A program made the translations under genes and the position numbers. A stretch of DNA of 64,000 nt, from contig NC_079312.1 of NCBI RefSeq assembly GCF_029931775.1, forward strand, positions 54,564,333-54,628,332, in the 5' to 3' direction. Position 1 is the stretch's first letter. Each line of letters begins with the position of its first letter. The stretch is from Euleptes europaea (Eukaryota > Chordata > Lepidosauria > Squamata > Sphaerodactylidae). A model generated the notes under the pieces. It saw only the letters and a list, made by a program, of their open reading frames with translations, searched no databases and was not told the DNA's origin. Below are positions 1-14,223 of this stretch, in pieces.

Positions 1-495
1 CTAAAGTAATACCCAGGATCGGTATCAGTGATCAGGAAAAGGCATGGAAACAAGGGAAACCTAACATTGGGAATCACCATATGACATCTCAGAACTAGGA
101 AATCAAATACTGCACACAGAGAGACAGAAAGCATCGCAGATATTTGGCGTTCTTTGCAATTGTAGTTCCTTTTCAGTTTCCATTAATAATTCCAGTCCTA
201 TTCTTCTTATCTGACAAGAAGGGAACTGTTAATATTGGATTGTGGGTCTCAGGTTGTCAATATGCTGGCTTGCGGCAGCTAAATACAGAATGATTAGTTT
301 TCATTGTGTGAGTATAGATAAAAATATAGCCCAATGGAAAGTGTAATACCTTAGTCCTTAGAAACAGGCAGCCATGAATTCACTATCCTTGCTTTTTCAA
401 TTAAAGGAGACAGGTTTGGCTTTGGCCATATCTGGACCATGGGGTTAAAGCCAAGACATTTTATTCTAGCAATCTTTCTACTTTCTAGGTTGTAG

Positions 496-587
496 GTTCC
501 CAAGCCAGAATTTTGTATTCTGATCAGAATGGCCGTGTAGCTATTGCAGTAGCTATTAACCAAGGCATCGCTGAAGGCAGGATTAAG
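496..587 (+). CDS. UROC1: UROC1 exon (SQARILYSDQ...)
   Basis: The acceptor is ttgtag and the donor gtacaa. The exon enters with 2 nt of a split codon and ends in phase 0. It encodes SQARILYSDQNGRVAIAVAI followed by NQGIAEGRIK, a segment strongly conserved from bacterial HutU to vertebrates. The gene's earlier exons are not in the window. Confidence 0.94.
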
Positions 588-3500
588 GTACAATCTTTCT
601 ACTTTGTTTTTTTACCCAATCTAACCTGAAATGTTTGATTTAAAAGTGGTCTGGAAGAGAAAGAGCAGTAGAGTCTAACCATCCACAAGGAGTGTTAACA
701 CCATATTGACAGGATCAAAATTGAGATGGGGAATATGGGGCAAATATTTTCCACATAAAATACAAATTGCTTGAAGTAAAATCTGTAGTAAAGTAACAAA
801 AGTAATAGTTTGAAATGAGCTTGGCTTTGGGTTGAGCCTATTGTGCTGAGCCTTTGTAAGTGTGATATTTTATAAGATTTCTAAAGCCTTCTCTTTTTTC
901 TGTTCCCATCTGGAATGATCCATTATAGCATTTTCATTCTAGAGAGTTACTCTCACCAAGGAGGGTGTCAAAAGCATTTTTTTTCTGCTTTAGGTGCAAA
1001 CGCTGGAAAGCCACAATAGTTAACAGCTTCCTGTATGGGGGATTCCTGGGCATGAACTAGAAACCTTGTAGGATTTAGCCTAATGGGTAAACTTGGTCTG
1101 GGTCAGCAGTTTCAAATCTTTTTGGTATGGTGACCCACAAGTCCAAGTTCATTTGGTAGGGTGACCCATCCAGAGCTGCCCCAAGGTTTTTTGGGACCCT
1201 AAGCAAACAAAGACCTTGGCACTAATCTAGTTCAGTAACATATGCCTTGAGAAAACACTTAAGTCCATCAAAAGCGTTAGGGGCTGTGAGATCAGCAATT
1301 GGCCTAAAAGTATTCAGTCCAAATAAAGTTGCAATACCAGGCATCTTTCAGTACTCTAGCTGAATAATCATAACGCGGTAAGGACTCAATCTGGTAAATC
1401 TTGACTGAGGCATGTCTGGTTTATGTTACTCTGAAAATATTGATCGTCATATTTTAAATACAATTGATCTTTTTGGAGCGCACAAAGAGCCCATAACATT
1501 GTTTTATAAAGCAATCATAGCCTAAGAGAGGAAAAATATCCATGGCTGTGAATTGCAAGGTCAAACTCCCATACCCTTTAGTGTGTATTGTGTCTCTTTT
1601 TAAAATGTTATCAAAATCTTGTTTTGGCCACTGCCATCCTTGTAGTGGATACAAATAGACCACAGACTTTGCTAGAAGCACAAAACAGGACCAAACTCTA
1701 TATCCTATCAATTCAAGGGCAAACGAGTTATGATAATAGGTTGGGAGCTCTGTGACTAGATCTCTCTCTCTCTCTCTCTCTCTCTCTACTCCCTAGCACT
1801 TCAATATCTGCTTCCCAATGTAGTCCATCCCACCTTGTTTACAGATGGCCCTGCTTTTATTGAGAGACCATAGCATTATTTTAATTGGTTAGTTAATTAG
1901 TTAATATATAATTAAGTGGTTAATGAAATTTCTATATTGACTGAGTTTGGTAAATAAAAGACAATGCATTTTACCACTATTTGGCATAATCACCAAAAAT
2001 TCCAATCTTTTCTCCTTTAAAACAACAACAAAAACAACAACCAGGCGCCTGTTGTCCTTAGTCGAGATCACCATGACGTAAGTGGGACAGACAGTCCTTA
2101 CAGAGAGACATCAAATATCTATGACGGATCAGCGCTTTGTGCAGGTCAGCTGTTATGTTTAACCAAACATTGGAGGTTGGCAACCCTAGTTGAACTCGAT
2201 GGCCTGTATGTGCCGGTGCTGGGGCCACTCGCACGCCAGTGCTGGGACCACTCACGCCGGCATGCGCCTTCCGGGCGCTGGCGGTGTGGGCCCCGGCGCC
2301 AGCGAAGGCCATAGTTGGCCTCCTAAGGGCTTTGGGCCCATTTTTCAGGAATGGGCCCTAAAACTACATATTGCATTTTAAAACATGAAAAAGCACATCA
2401 CACGTTGGGAGCGCATGACTGATGACTGACTCTGGATTAGATATATGAATATGTACAGCTATCTTTTGCACACCAAAGTTGGGAGGAAGCTGCATGGGAG
2501 AAATCGTAATTACATTTTTAATCCTTGTATATTTTCCAGAACAAATTTTTGAAAAAGAATCAGATAGTCCAGCTTTAAGTAGCTGGATTAAAAATAAAGT
2601 AGGGTTTCCATTTTTTTCCCTTTTATGAGGCCCTTAAAATTCCCATACATCAGAAGGTTGGACCAGAACCAACGGGTTGAAATTAAATCACAAGAGTTTC
2701 CAGTTAAACATTAGAAAGAACTTTCTAACAGTTAGAGCGGTTCCTCAGTGGAACAGGCTTCCTCGAGAGGTGGTAGGCTCTCCTTCCCTGGAGGTTTTTA
2801 AGCAGAGGCTAGATGGTCATCTGTCAGCAATGCTGATTCTGTGACCTAAGGCAGATCATGAGAGGGAGGGCAGGAAGGTTTGCATCAGCGTTTGGCTCTC
2901 GTGGCCCTTTCTTGCATGCCCAGGGTAGTGCCGATCGCCACTTTGGGGTCAGGAAGGAATTTTCCTCCAGGCCAGATTGGCCAGAGATCCTGGAGGTTTT
3001 TTTTTTTTTTTTTTGCCATTTTCTGGGTGTGGAGTTGGGGTCACTGGGGGTGTGGGGGGGAAGGTAGTTGTGAATTTCCTGCAAGGTGCAGGGTATTGGA
3101 CTAGATAACCCTGGTGGTCTCTTCCAACTCTATGATTCTGTGATTTCCTTTCCTTCCCTGCAGATATGGCTGTTCAGAATTTTGTAGGAGATGCGTTCAG
3201 AGGGGCTACCTGGGTTGCCTTACACAACGGCGGTGGTGTTGGCTGGTAAGGAGAACTTGACTTTGAAATGATGAGACATTGTCCAGTGAAAGCTGTGTGA
3301 GTAAAGGAGGGAAAGTGATACGGGATACATAATGCTGCAGCAGTACTAGGCAGTGATAAATGAACTCCCCTTTTCAGCTTTTCAGAATTGACTTAGCCTT
3401 TTTGAGGTTTTTCAATGAGCATCTAGGAAAAAAGTGACTATTGTCTAAGGGTTGTCTCCCAACTCATAATTGTACACGAGTGCACTGGAGCTTTGTAGAT

Positions 3501-6500
3501 GTTGCTTCATTTCACCTGCCTTGTACACACCCATAACACCGAAGCTCAGTTTGGAAATTGACCCTTCCCTCCCACCAAGCACACCCAGGAACAGACGAGA
3601 GCTTTCCATCTGGATGGAAAACAGCAACATAAAAGATTTGCGAGGAACAACCCAAATAGATTTGCAAGAAACAACTCAAATAGTTTGAAACTAAGCTGTT
3701 TAAAACAACTTTTCCACATGCACCTAAAAAGCTTCTAGCATTGTTAATTAATTATCTATTTAAAATTTGTTACATGGCTCTTTGACTTGGGTTCTTACCA
3801 CAATTATTTAAAATGATATCACCATAAACGTAAGCAGTTCTGAAATTCTCTTGGGGAAAAACAATAACTAATAGCCCAAGACAACAGCATAGAATGGAAG
3901 CCAACTAAATAGTTAAAAGCCATCAGAGAGGATGCCAGGCAAATAGATAAGGGCAGGGAGTTCCACAGATTGGGAACCACCACCAAAATGCTCTGTAGTT
4001 CTCATCATTTCATATCACATCAGCCAGTGAATTGTTCAGAGTAAGCGTGGTCTGCTGAATGCTGATTATAAACGTACAGAATCTTTTTTTGACTGTCTAC
4101 CAGATATGAGCTTATGAGGGGTCATTTTCCAAGTTCTAGTTCATACATCTGAGTGTTACAAGCTGGAAAACAATTATATGTGAAGCCTGGTAATTCTGAA
4201 TTTTGGTGACATCACTGATAAAAGGCAGTGATTGTAGGGTAGTGGAGGAAGTCCTGAACACTATGTTTGCATGGGAGTTTCCAGAGCTTCTGTTTCACAC
4301 TTTACGTACTATCAGTGGGGATGTGGTCCAACACAAACTGCACTGAAATTAATGGGAAAAGAGCATTGCCAGAGATCTTGCACAGCTCCTGTTTATTTCA
4401 GCGAGAATACTTGTGCAGTATAAGTTCCTGGTGAATTGTTGCACACCTACAATACAATTAGTGAGTGTGGAAAGCAAACCCTTGAAAAAGGCTTCCGGTT
4501 TTCTTGTACCATAATCATGTAAGGACTGCAGTGTTCAGCTCAGGACCCACCGGCATCGGTCATATGGATATTCAAAGAATTGGGCTAGGAGGTGCACATG
4601 GGACATAAAACTTGTGGTCTGGGGTGCACACAATGCTGAAAGTGGATTACAAGTGTTGCTGGTGCTCTTGTAACGTTTATCTTAGTTCTCTAACTAAATT
4701 CAGTGGTGACTGTGGGTAAAATGTTTTCCCAGGTCTCCATCATGTTTTCCTGGCAGTTCATACTGGCCCCTTTCTGCCTGCTTTCCCCATTGGTGCATAG
4801 GGGCACATCTGATGGTCTCCTATGTAAACAACAACAGCTATTCAGGACAACCTTGAATGTTTTTCAGAACAGGGATGTGCATTAATGGTCATACCCGTGT
4901 TAATAATTTTCAGCTGGACTGTATGCTTATGGATATCCCTCTGCTGCTTGCTATAGCATTGTTTACTAATAGCATTTAATTGCTGAGAGATAATGTGATG
5001 GATGAATTGTCAGAGTATTGCTGCTGCTGCTACTTGTTTGCAATATTGAAGCTGTGAATTCTCCAAGAGAAAATTCTGTGGAAGTTGCAAGGGTAACACT
5101 CATCTTAAATTTCCTGTTGTGTTCCACTGTACCCAGTCAGAGAGACTGGGAAGTTACTGTCAGACATCTGTTAACAGGCCCATGACTAGGGTTGCCAGGT
5201 CCCTCTTTGCCACCGGTGGAAGCTTTTTGAGATGAAGCTTTAGGAGAATGGGGCTTGGTGAGGGGAGGGACTTCAATGCCATAGAGCCCAATGGCCAAAG
5301 CCAGGCGAAATTATCTCTATCAGCTGGAGATCAGTTATAATAACAGGAGATCTCCAGCCACCACCTGGAGGTTGGCAACCCTACCCATGACATTCCACTT
5401 GTGAAAATCATCTATTGGATATAGCATGTGATGTGAGTAGCGATTAGTGAGGTGGGCAGTCCTGGGCTGAACACAGATGCTGTAGTCCTTATGCAGGGGG
5501 AAACGATGTTGGCAAAGGAAAACCTGAACCATGTGGTACCCTCTTTTTCACTTGCCAGTTGTACAGGAAAGAGACAATAACTTAGCTTTTGTACAATAAT
5601 TCTGAAAGTCCTTGTCAATGACAACCGTATGATGTCCTGTAAAAGATTAAGCTTGTTGGTGGGAACAAAAGCTGGGGTGGGGTGGGGGAGTACTACTGTG
5701 CTGCTTCTTTGCATGCACAACACAAGCACAAGAAATCTAGTCAGATGGTGCTCTAGCACAAAAGAATGAAAGCCCACACCCTTCTAATAATTACAATAAA
5801 ACACAGTATGAGAACTCCAGTGGAATTGGGGGGAGGGGGGAGAGAGCCTTGCTAGCATTTGTCACTTAAAATATGGCTAGATCCTGTCCTGGTGTGTAGT
5901 TAATTAGACTATGTGGAAACTCATCCACTGAATAATTTTCTTTTGGAAGAACAGATTCACAAATCAGCATGGAAGAATGTGAGCTGTGGTGCTTATCGCT
6001 AGTTATGTCACAAAACCATATCTAGTAGGTGTTCATAACACTGATGCTCTCAGATTTTGCAAAAATAATCACAGTAGCAATCAGAGTTCTACTAAGGGAC
6101 TGAACAAGCACTTTTTTAAATAAAGGCAAACTAACAAACCAACCAACCCAATCTCTCCCCTCCCCACAAGTGCTTAGGAAATCTGATATTCTTGCAACAG
6201 AAGCACAGCCTTGATGCAAGATGTGTGCATTGTATGTACAAATGAGTTACAAATACAAATATTCACTGGTCGTGAAAACAAAGAAAAAAAGGAAAAGAAT
6301 GATAATTCAGAAAAACCTGTCTGACCCTCCTGGCTTTCTTTGGTTTTAGCTACTTCTGGGAAACACAGACAATTTATTGTGTGGTTTAAAGGGGCTTTGC
6401 TGGACTTTGTAAAACTATGTTCTTGACTGAGGCCCAGAGTTGTGTGATTCTCTTTCATTAATATCCAAATGTTTTCAAAGACCTAAATGTTCTGGTGAGT

Positions 6501-9500
6501 GACCATAGCATGATTTGGAAGTCTCACTTTTCTAAACAAGAGCAAAATGACTTGAGATTTTTTTTAAAAAAAACCCTACACCCAACACCATGTTTATATG
6601 TATATGCACTCAGAATGTCAGTGGATGGGATGCATTTAGATGCCCTTCAAGCTGCATTTAAAAACTGTGACCTTCAGACCCCAATATAAGGGGCCCTTAT
6701 ACTAAAATGTAGCAACAGATTGCTGATGCAAAACAGGTCAAGTGCTAGCCACCCCCTCCATCCCCAATTAGCTCTGGCATTTTTCTTAAAAAAGAGCAGC
6801 AAAGTAGGAACTTGATGAAACAAATCTCTTTTAACTGGGCACTAAACCTCCAACAATTCTTAGGGCATGAGAGCCTTCTAGCAATTAGTTCAGGCAGACA
6901 CCTTCTTTTATTCTATCTCATCACTGTAGTACCTGCCTGTGCACTGGATTCTTTGATCCGCCCTGCTCTTCTGATTCAGTTGTGCAGGATGAAAGGGAAA
7001 ATTGCAAACTATTTTCAGAAAGCCCAGTTAGCTTCCTAAAGTCATAATGGGTTGTTGTGAAGATAACGTCGGGTACAGCACATGTATGCTGCTTTTCTCA
7101 ATGGATACAAATGTGATAAATAAATAAACTGAAAAACCCAAGCTTTGTTCTGGAGGCTCCAAGCGCAACTGCTTCCATTACAAAACAAGCTACATTGCTG
7201 ATGCAGCTCCCACAATTATGGTTCAAAGCATCATTTGGTTTGCAACAGAATCGGTTTGCTCCATGTTATTTAGTTCTTCCCAAAGACAATAGAGCATGGG
7301 GAGGGGCTTTGGCTCAATGGTAGAACATCTGCTTGGCATGCAGAAGGTCCCAGGTTCAATGCCCGGCATCTCCAGTTAAAGGGACCAGGCAATTAGGTGA
7401 TGTGAAATACCTCTTCCTGAGACCTTGGAGAGCCACTGCTGGTCTGAGTAGACAATATTGACTTTGATGAATCAAGGGTCTGATTCAGTATAAGGCAGAT
7501 TCATTTGTGTTTACGGGGCCAGTTCTTAATGTGTTAGCTATATAATTGCAGGCATATTACATAGGACATATCATATGTTCTCATTGCTATTTTCTATTAA
7601 CTAGTAAGTGCGTAAATTCCTACTTACATTGCTATATCTCCCATGTGGGCTGTCTGCAGTGGAAATGAGAAAGGATGAAGGGCATGCCAAATTTTGTGAT
7701 TTATGGAGATCGGATGCATTCGATGACTAAAAAAATACCCCCAAATAAACAAGCTTTTAGCTTTTAGTTTTTCATTTTCCCAACATCCATACCTTATAGT
7801 TGAACTTCTGGTATACATAAGTTTGGGCATCTGATATCATTAGAAAATTGTAGCAAGGTTACTCATATGCACCGTGATGTGTTTACTTGGATTTTATCAG
7901 CCAGCTTTTTCTATGACCGCTTTATTTTGTTAAGGATTTTGGAAGATTTTAATTCATCTTTCCAGTGATTGGAGGAATTATCTTGTCTGTGTTTTTAGTT
8001 ATAGGACTGATCATCACACAGCTTAAACAGAGATAGATATAATTTATCCATATGAATCTGGTGCCACATTTACTGTTATTTGGACCAAATATGGAATTAC
8101 AGTTACATTAGGGATTAAAGCAACTCAGTTCTCAAATCCTGTTTATTAGCAGGAGCCCAAAGTGACTTGTGGAAACAAAGAGACAGGCAATTTACCGATT
8201 GAAGTACACAGTCAACAGTGTGATGTCTTGATTGCGAGAGGGGCCTGGAGTTCTTTGATCACCTTGAATGGAGACATCTGGAAATTATAGGAGGTAGCTT
8301 AGGTCAAAATGCCACATGTTTCTTTGATTATCTGAATATATGACCCAGTACTAATGAGGGCAGAGTGCTCTCCTATAAAAGTGAGAAGACTTGTTGGAAA
8401 ACTCAACTCAACGAACATGACTTGCTGTAGATTTAATTTGTGATCATTTTTTAGGTGTCTTGAAGAAGGCAAATCTCACTGATCTTGGATCTGTTGGTGT
8501 AGCAACCAAAATATGTCATAATTCTAGATTTCGACTCTTGGATGAAAAAACTAACTGTTGATTCTGTTGAAGAATTGCGTGGCAGTATCTGTAGAATTAA
8601 GAGAGGGAACTTGAGAAATGCAAATGACATCTTTCAAATGTCCCATTTAGTTACAAAGTTTTAGTTAAGTTTTAGTTTAAAAGTTTTCTTAAGACATAGC
8701 TTTCAATACTATCAGGCTGGCAAAAAACAAAAGCAGAGCACAGCACACACTCCCGCAGAGGCGAGCGGGCACTCCCCCCCCAGGCAGAATGGGTGAAAGC
8801 CCCCCCCCCCAAACCAGTACGGCTCGGCTCAACCCCAAACGGGAAAAAAAAACAAGGAGGAAAAGGCGCGGGTGCCGAGCGGAGAGAGACTCACTAGCTG
8901 CTGCACAGACTCAACTTTAAACTTTAAAACTTTAAAAGCAGAACACACACTCCTGCAGAGGCGAGCGGGCACACATCCCTTGGCAGAACGGGCGAAAGCC
9001 CCCTTTGGCTTCCCCCCCACCCACAGAAACTGCTCCCCCCCCACACACAGACTTTGCTTTCCCCACACACACACACAGGAGAAAAGGTATAGAGAAAAAA
9101 CCCCAAAATCAAATTGTCTTCCAGCAGGAGCACGGAGGAGAAGTAAATCCAATCCTATTCCGGTAAGCACCAGCAGCTCAGCCCAGTCAGGAATCGGATC
9201 TCTCAGCAGCACCGCCAACAAATTGGAAGGCAATGAATACAGTCGGGACGGGAGGGGAGGGAAGAGAGTTTTTAGACTCTTCTCCTGGCCATTTCAAAAG
9301 TGAGAATCCCTGCTCTGATTGGCCAGGAGAAGACCCAGCTTGGTCACCATTGGCCGCTGGAGAATGCTGCTTACTAACTGAAGGTTATGCTGCTGATTCT
9401 GAGCCCCCGAATTTGCTGAATTTATTCAGTGCGCCCCGAACTCGCCGAATTCAGCTCATCATTTTCCCGCCTTTTTTTTAAATTCGGTTCCATCAGAACT

Positions 9501-12500
9501 GAAAACCGCTGAATCGGGGGAAATTGGGCTGTTTTCCAGTTCGGGATGAACCGAATCGACAGCCCTACTATACAATAAAATTTCATTCACTGAAAACTTT
9601 TATACTTTATACTTTTATAGTGGGATTTAAGCAAACAGATTTCCTCTGCTTTGTATCTTCTGTGGGTAATACAAGTTGAATGGAAACTGATCTGTCACAA
9701 TTTTCATAGAAGTGGAATTGTAGTTCCAAGTGGTTGAAGGGTCTGTCCCTGCCAACTCTCGTTAAAAGGATCTCAGGCACAGATGCCCAGTCATCTGTCC
9801 TCTTGTCTTGTGTCCCTTTCTGTTGCAGGGGTGTCCCTCCACTGCAGAGCATGTTCCTCTGGCACTAGGCACTTCCTCTCTTGCAAGGCAAGTGTCTTTT
9901 AGTAATGTGGAAAGAGCCTACACCAGAGGAACGTGCTCTGCAGTGGAATACCACTCCCACATCAGATGGGATGTAGTATAAGTGGAAGAAGTCTTAAGAA
10001 CCAAGCTTCATATATGAGTTTATTCTGTCTAGTGTAAAAGATGAACGATAGAAGAACAAACCTTGGTATTTTAAAATGTAGGGCAAATTAATACTAGTTG
10101 ATGTCCTGCACATAAACATCCATTGCCGTCAGGCCTTTCATTCTCCCCCATCCCTCTCCTGCCATGATTATCGATGGCAAATTATAAATGCTCTAGCAGG
10201 CCGTTGCCGTGCCTTTGTTTGTATATACCTTTGATATGAAGCGCTCAGTTACAATAGTTACAGTCATTTGTGCTGCCTGTAAGAGAGAATTGTGAAGCAC
10301 ATAGAAGAGTTGGAGACATTCCTTTTTGACATGTCTGTATATGTCAGCCTTCCAGAAACCAGGAAGATGTTGCCACTGCAGAAGGAAGACATGCATTTCC
10401 TGTTAGGGTGGATGAGGCTATAAAAAGAACAAGCTAAGAACCAAAAAAAGATCAGGAATCCAACACTTAGTAGTCCAGACCTGTAGGTAAACTCTTGAGC
10501 CACCTCTGCAAGCTATTTATTGGCCATTCCTTGGTAAGTAAACATATTCTTACCTCAAAATCTGAATTCCCAGATCAGGTTTTAGATCCAGGTTGTTGTT
10601 TTTTTTAATAGAAAAATTCACATGAACACATGTAGCTGCCTTACTGAATCAGGCCCTGTTTCATCAAAGTCAGTATTCTCCATTCAGACCGTCAGCAGCT
10701 CTCCAGGGTTTCAGGCTGAGGTCTTTCACATCACCTACTTGCCTAGTCCCTTTAACTGGAGATGCCGGGGATTGAACCTGGGACCTTCTGCATGCCAAGC
10801 ACATGCTCTACTACTGAGCCATGGCCCCTGTCCAATTCATGGAGGATCAGTCTTTCAACTGCTGAAAGAATATGAAAACTTCATATTCATTAGCAGAATA
10901 TCTCTGGAAGGGATATAGGTGCTGAGAGTAGGGTTGCCAGGTCCAGGTTGAGAAATACAGATTTGGAGGGTGGAACCTGAATAGGGCAGGGTTTGAGGAG
11001 GGGGAGGGTCTTCATTGGGATATAATGCCATAAAGTCTACCTTCCACATATGCCATTTTCTCCAGGTGAATTGATCTCGGTCGCCTGGAGATCAATTTTA
11101 ATAAGGGGAGATCTCCAGCTACCACCTGGAGGTTGGCAACCCAAGCTGAGAGCAAAGTACAAGGGAAAAGGCCATCACCTTCATGCCTCGTTTGTGAGAC
11201 TAAGTATGGTGTAGTGGTTAGAGCGTCAGCCTACGGTCACATTCGGGTCTCCATCCTGCCTCAGTTTGCTGTGTGCCCTTATGGTAGCCATTTTTACTCA
11301 GCTTAATCTACCTCAGAGGATAAAATGGGGAAGGGAGGCCCAATTTAGCAAGGCAATGTACACATTCCTGTGATCTGACAAAAAGACAGTGTGAAAATAG
11401 AGCCTTCAAATCCCAAGCCACATATTTGTAGTGATGGTCCCATGGAAAATATGTGGACCATATCACTCTCCCCTGATCCAGTGATGTATAATCTGGTGTG
11501 TCAATTAAGATTCCAATGCAACAGAACCCCAAACTGCAGTGTAATAAACTTAAATAACCATAGCCTGACCTTTAAGAATCCCAGTCGCTTTAGTCACTTA
11601 ATCATCAGGCATGCTGGCATTTACATTATTTGTTTAAGCAAGTGCTTTCTGGGGCATCTTGTACTCAGGGGAATTACAGTAGGCACCAGCTCTTGGGCAA
11701 GATCCGAGGTTGCAGGCTGGGCAGTGTGGGAAAGTACAAGTGGGAGGCTCCTTATCTCACGCCAGGATTCTGGCATGAATTAGGGCTATGTAAAAAAAGA
11801 AAAGAAATTAAGTTGGATTTGAAGTCATGTTGTTGGTTCTTTTTTTCTTTTTTAAAACTGCTGTTTGAAAAGCTGCTTTAATGTCAGAACTGAAGGTGGT
11901 TTTCGGATGCAGCTTTCCCTCCCTCCACTACGGTTGCCGGGTCCAGGCTGGGAAATACCTGGAGATCTTGGGGGTGGAAACTGAGGAGGACAGGGTTTGG
12001 GGAGGGGAAGGACTTCAGTGGGGAATAATGCCATAGAATCTACCTTCCAAAGTGGCCATTTTCTCCAGGTGAACTGATCTCTGTTGCCTGGAAATGAGTT
12101 GTAATAGTGGGAGGTCTCCAGCCACTACCTGGAGGTTGGCAACCCTACCCTCCACCAAAATGGGCTGCAATTCTAATGGGTTGCAACCCAAATTCCAGGC
12201 AGGTAGGGGGAAGTGTCCTCCCTGTTCGATAGGCAATTAAACTCTCATTTGGAGGGGCAGGGAGAGAGGCCTAAATTCTGCTGAGGATGGGCTTTCCCCT
12301 CCTATCCTGGGAGCCTTAAGTAGTATGGAAGGCCACTTTAAATAAAAATGAAGCCCTTGGACAAGGGAATTAAGCTATGTTTCCCTAAACCCACCTCACT
12401 GTTTTCTAGTTCTCTTACCATTGTTTTTCCTGGCTATGCTTTGAGTTGAAATCAGCGTGGCTAGGGGCGGGGGGAAGATCAGAAAACACTGGAGTAAGAT

Positions 12501-14168
12501 GTAGGATGTGGCAGGTTTCAGCTCCCCTGACCCATATGGGGTTTGCTTAAAAACAGACCATGTCACCTCTCACTTTACTTACACATAAATAGGAGGAAGT
12601 GCCTGTCTTTCATCCCTGCAGACGTTGAGAGATCTCAAGTTCTGAACCAGCAGTTCTGATCCAGAGATCCAGTGTGGTGTAGTGGTTAAAGTGTTGGACT
12701 AGGATCTGGGTAAACTCGTTTGAATCCCCCACTCTGCCATGGAAGCTTGTGGGGTGACTTTGGGCCAGTCACACACTTTTCAGCCTAATCTGCCTCACCG
12801 GGTGGTAGTGAGGATGAAACGGAGGAGAGGGGAATGATGTAAGCTGCTTTAGGTCCCCCTTGGAGAGAAAGGAGAGATGTAAATAAATTCTCAGAGAGAT
12901 TATCTGAGACATTGATTTTTTCCCCCCTCTTCATGATCTCTTGCATCTCATATGTTTGGTGTGTGTGTGTGTACCATTGGTGAGGCAAAGCCAGAACTTC
13001 TGCCTCTGTCTCACTTGGTTGTTTGCAAGGAAGGTGGGTTCCTATTGCTGGGTTTCTGCTTCTGTCTCCCTCTGCCTGCCTGCCAGCTAGTACAAGCAAA
13101 GTATTTTCCTCTGTCCTTTGCAGGCATTAGGGTTGCCAGCTCCGGGTTGTGAAATACCTGGAGATTTTGGAAATGGAGCCTGGGGAGGGTGTGGTTTGGG
13201 GAGGGGAGGGACCTCAGTAGGGTCCCTCCTCATCCCAAACCACACAGCCCACCCTCCAAAGCAGCCATTTTCTCTCGGGGAACTGATCTCAGTCATCTGG
13301 AATGCAGTTGTAATAGAGGGAGATCTTCAGGTTGGCAACCCTAGCGGGCATGGCTGGCACTGTCTATCAAGAAAAGCTGCAGGCAAGCTTTGTCTTTATC
13401 CCCCTAGCCCACTTTCTAGAGGGTACAAACAAAGCCTTTCCCCTGCCAGCCCAGCACGATGGTATGACTCAGGATTGCACTGTAACTGTCAGATCAGAAG
13501 GCTCCCAGCTGCTCCCAAATGTTGGAAATTGTTTTGGTCAGGTTAAGAACATTTACTGTATTTCTGAACGGGATGTCAATTAAGTCAGATTGTGATTAAT
13601 AAAGTTCAACCTGCACACATATTATTGTAAATTGCTCATTCTCTATATTTTAAATAAAGTGACTATAGGTTAGTCATATCTAAGTATAGCAAATTTTAAA
13701 TTTATATTTTCCTTTCCCCCAAGTTTGCATATGATGAAACTGTGATGGTCTCTGATTCATTTCAACATAAAATCTGGAATGCATTTTTTTTGTTTTATTT
13801 TAAAGGGGAGAAGTGATAAATGGAGGATTTGGCCTGATTCTAGATGGCTCCACACAAGCAGAAGAACGTGCTAAGATGATGCTGAGCTGGGATGTTTCCA
13901 ATGGAGTAAACAAATCTACTTCATCTGCTTATCTTGAAATATTGCTTTCATATAAGGTTGCCGGGTCCTCCCTGGCCACTCGTGGGAGATGGGTGTTTGT
14001 GTGTTAGTGGCACAAGATCCAGGTTGGGAAACTCCTGGAGCCTGGGGAGGACAGGGACCTCAGTAGGGTACAATACCATAAAGTCCAGCCTCAAAAGTAT
14101 ATATATATATATATAAAAGAGCCCCGTGGCGCAGAGTGATAAGCTGCAGTACTGCAGTCCAAGCTCTG

Positions 14169-14223
<55 letters not shown>

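Noticed and set aside
1-495. An additional UROC1 exon left of 496
   Set aside because: I found no AG/GT-bounded stretch encoding urocanase residues; the preceding exon is probably outside the window.
2058-2312. 84-codon minus-strand ORF
   Set aside because: It lies antisense to a UROC1 exon and runs through the adjacent GC-rich repeat.
7299-7380. tRNA gene
   Set aside because: A and B box-like motifs are present, but the sequence continues into a SINE body and has dispersed copies; no clean cloverleaf.
8872-9303. 143-codon ORF in GC-rich sequence
   Set aside because: Lies inside an interspersed repeat with an internal duplication; the composition is that of the repeat and no family is recognised.
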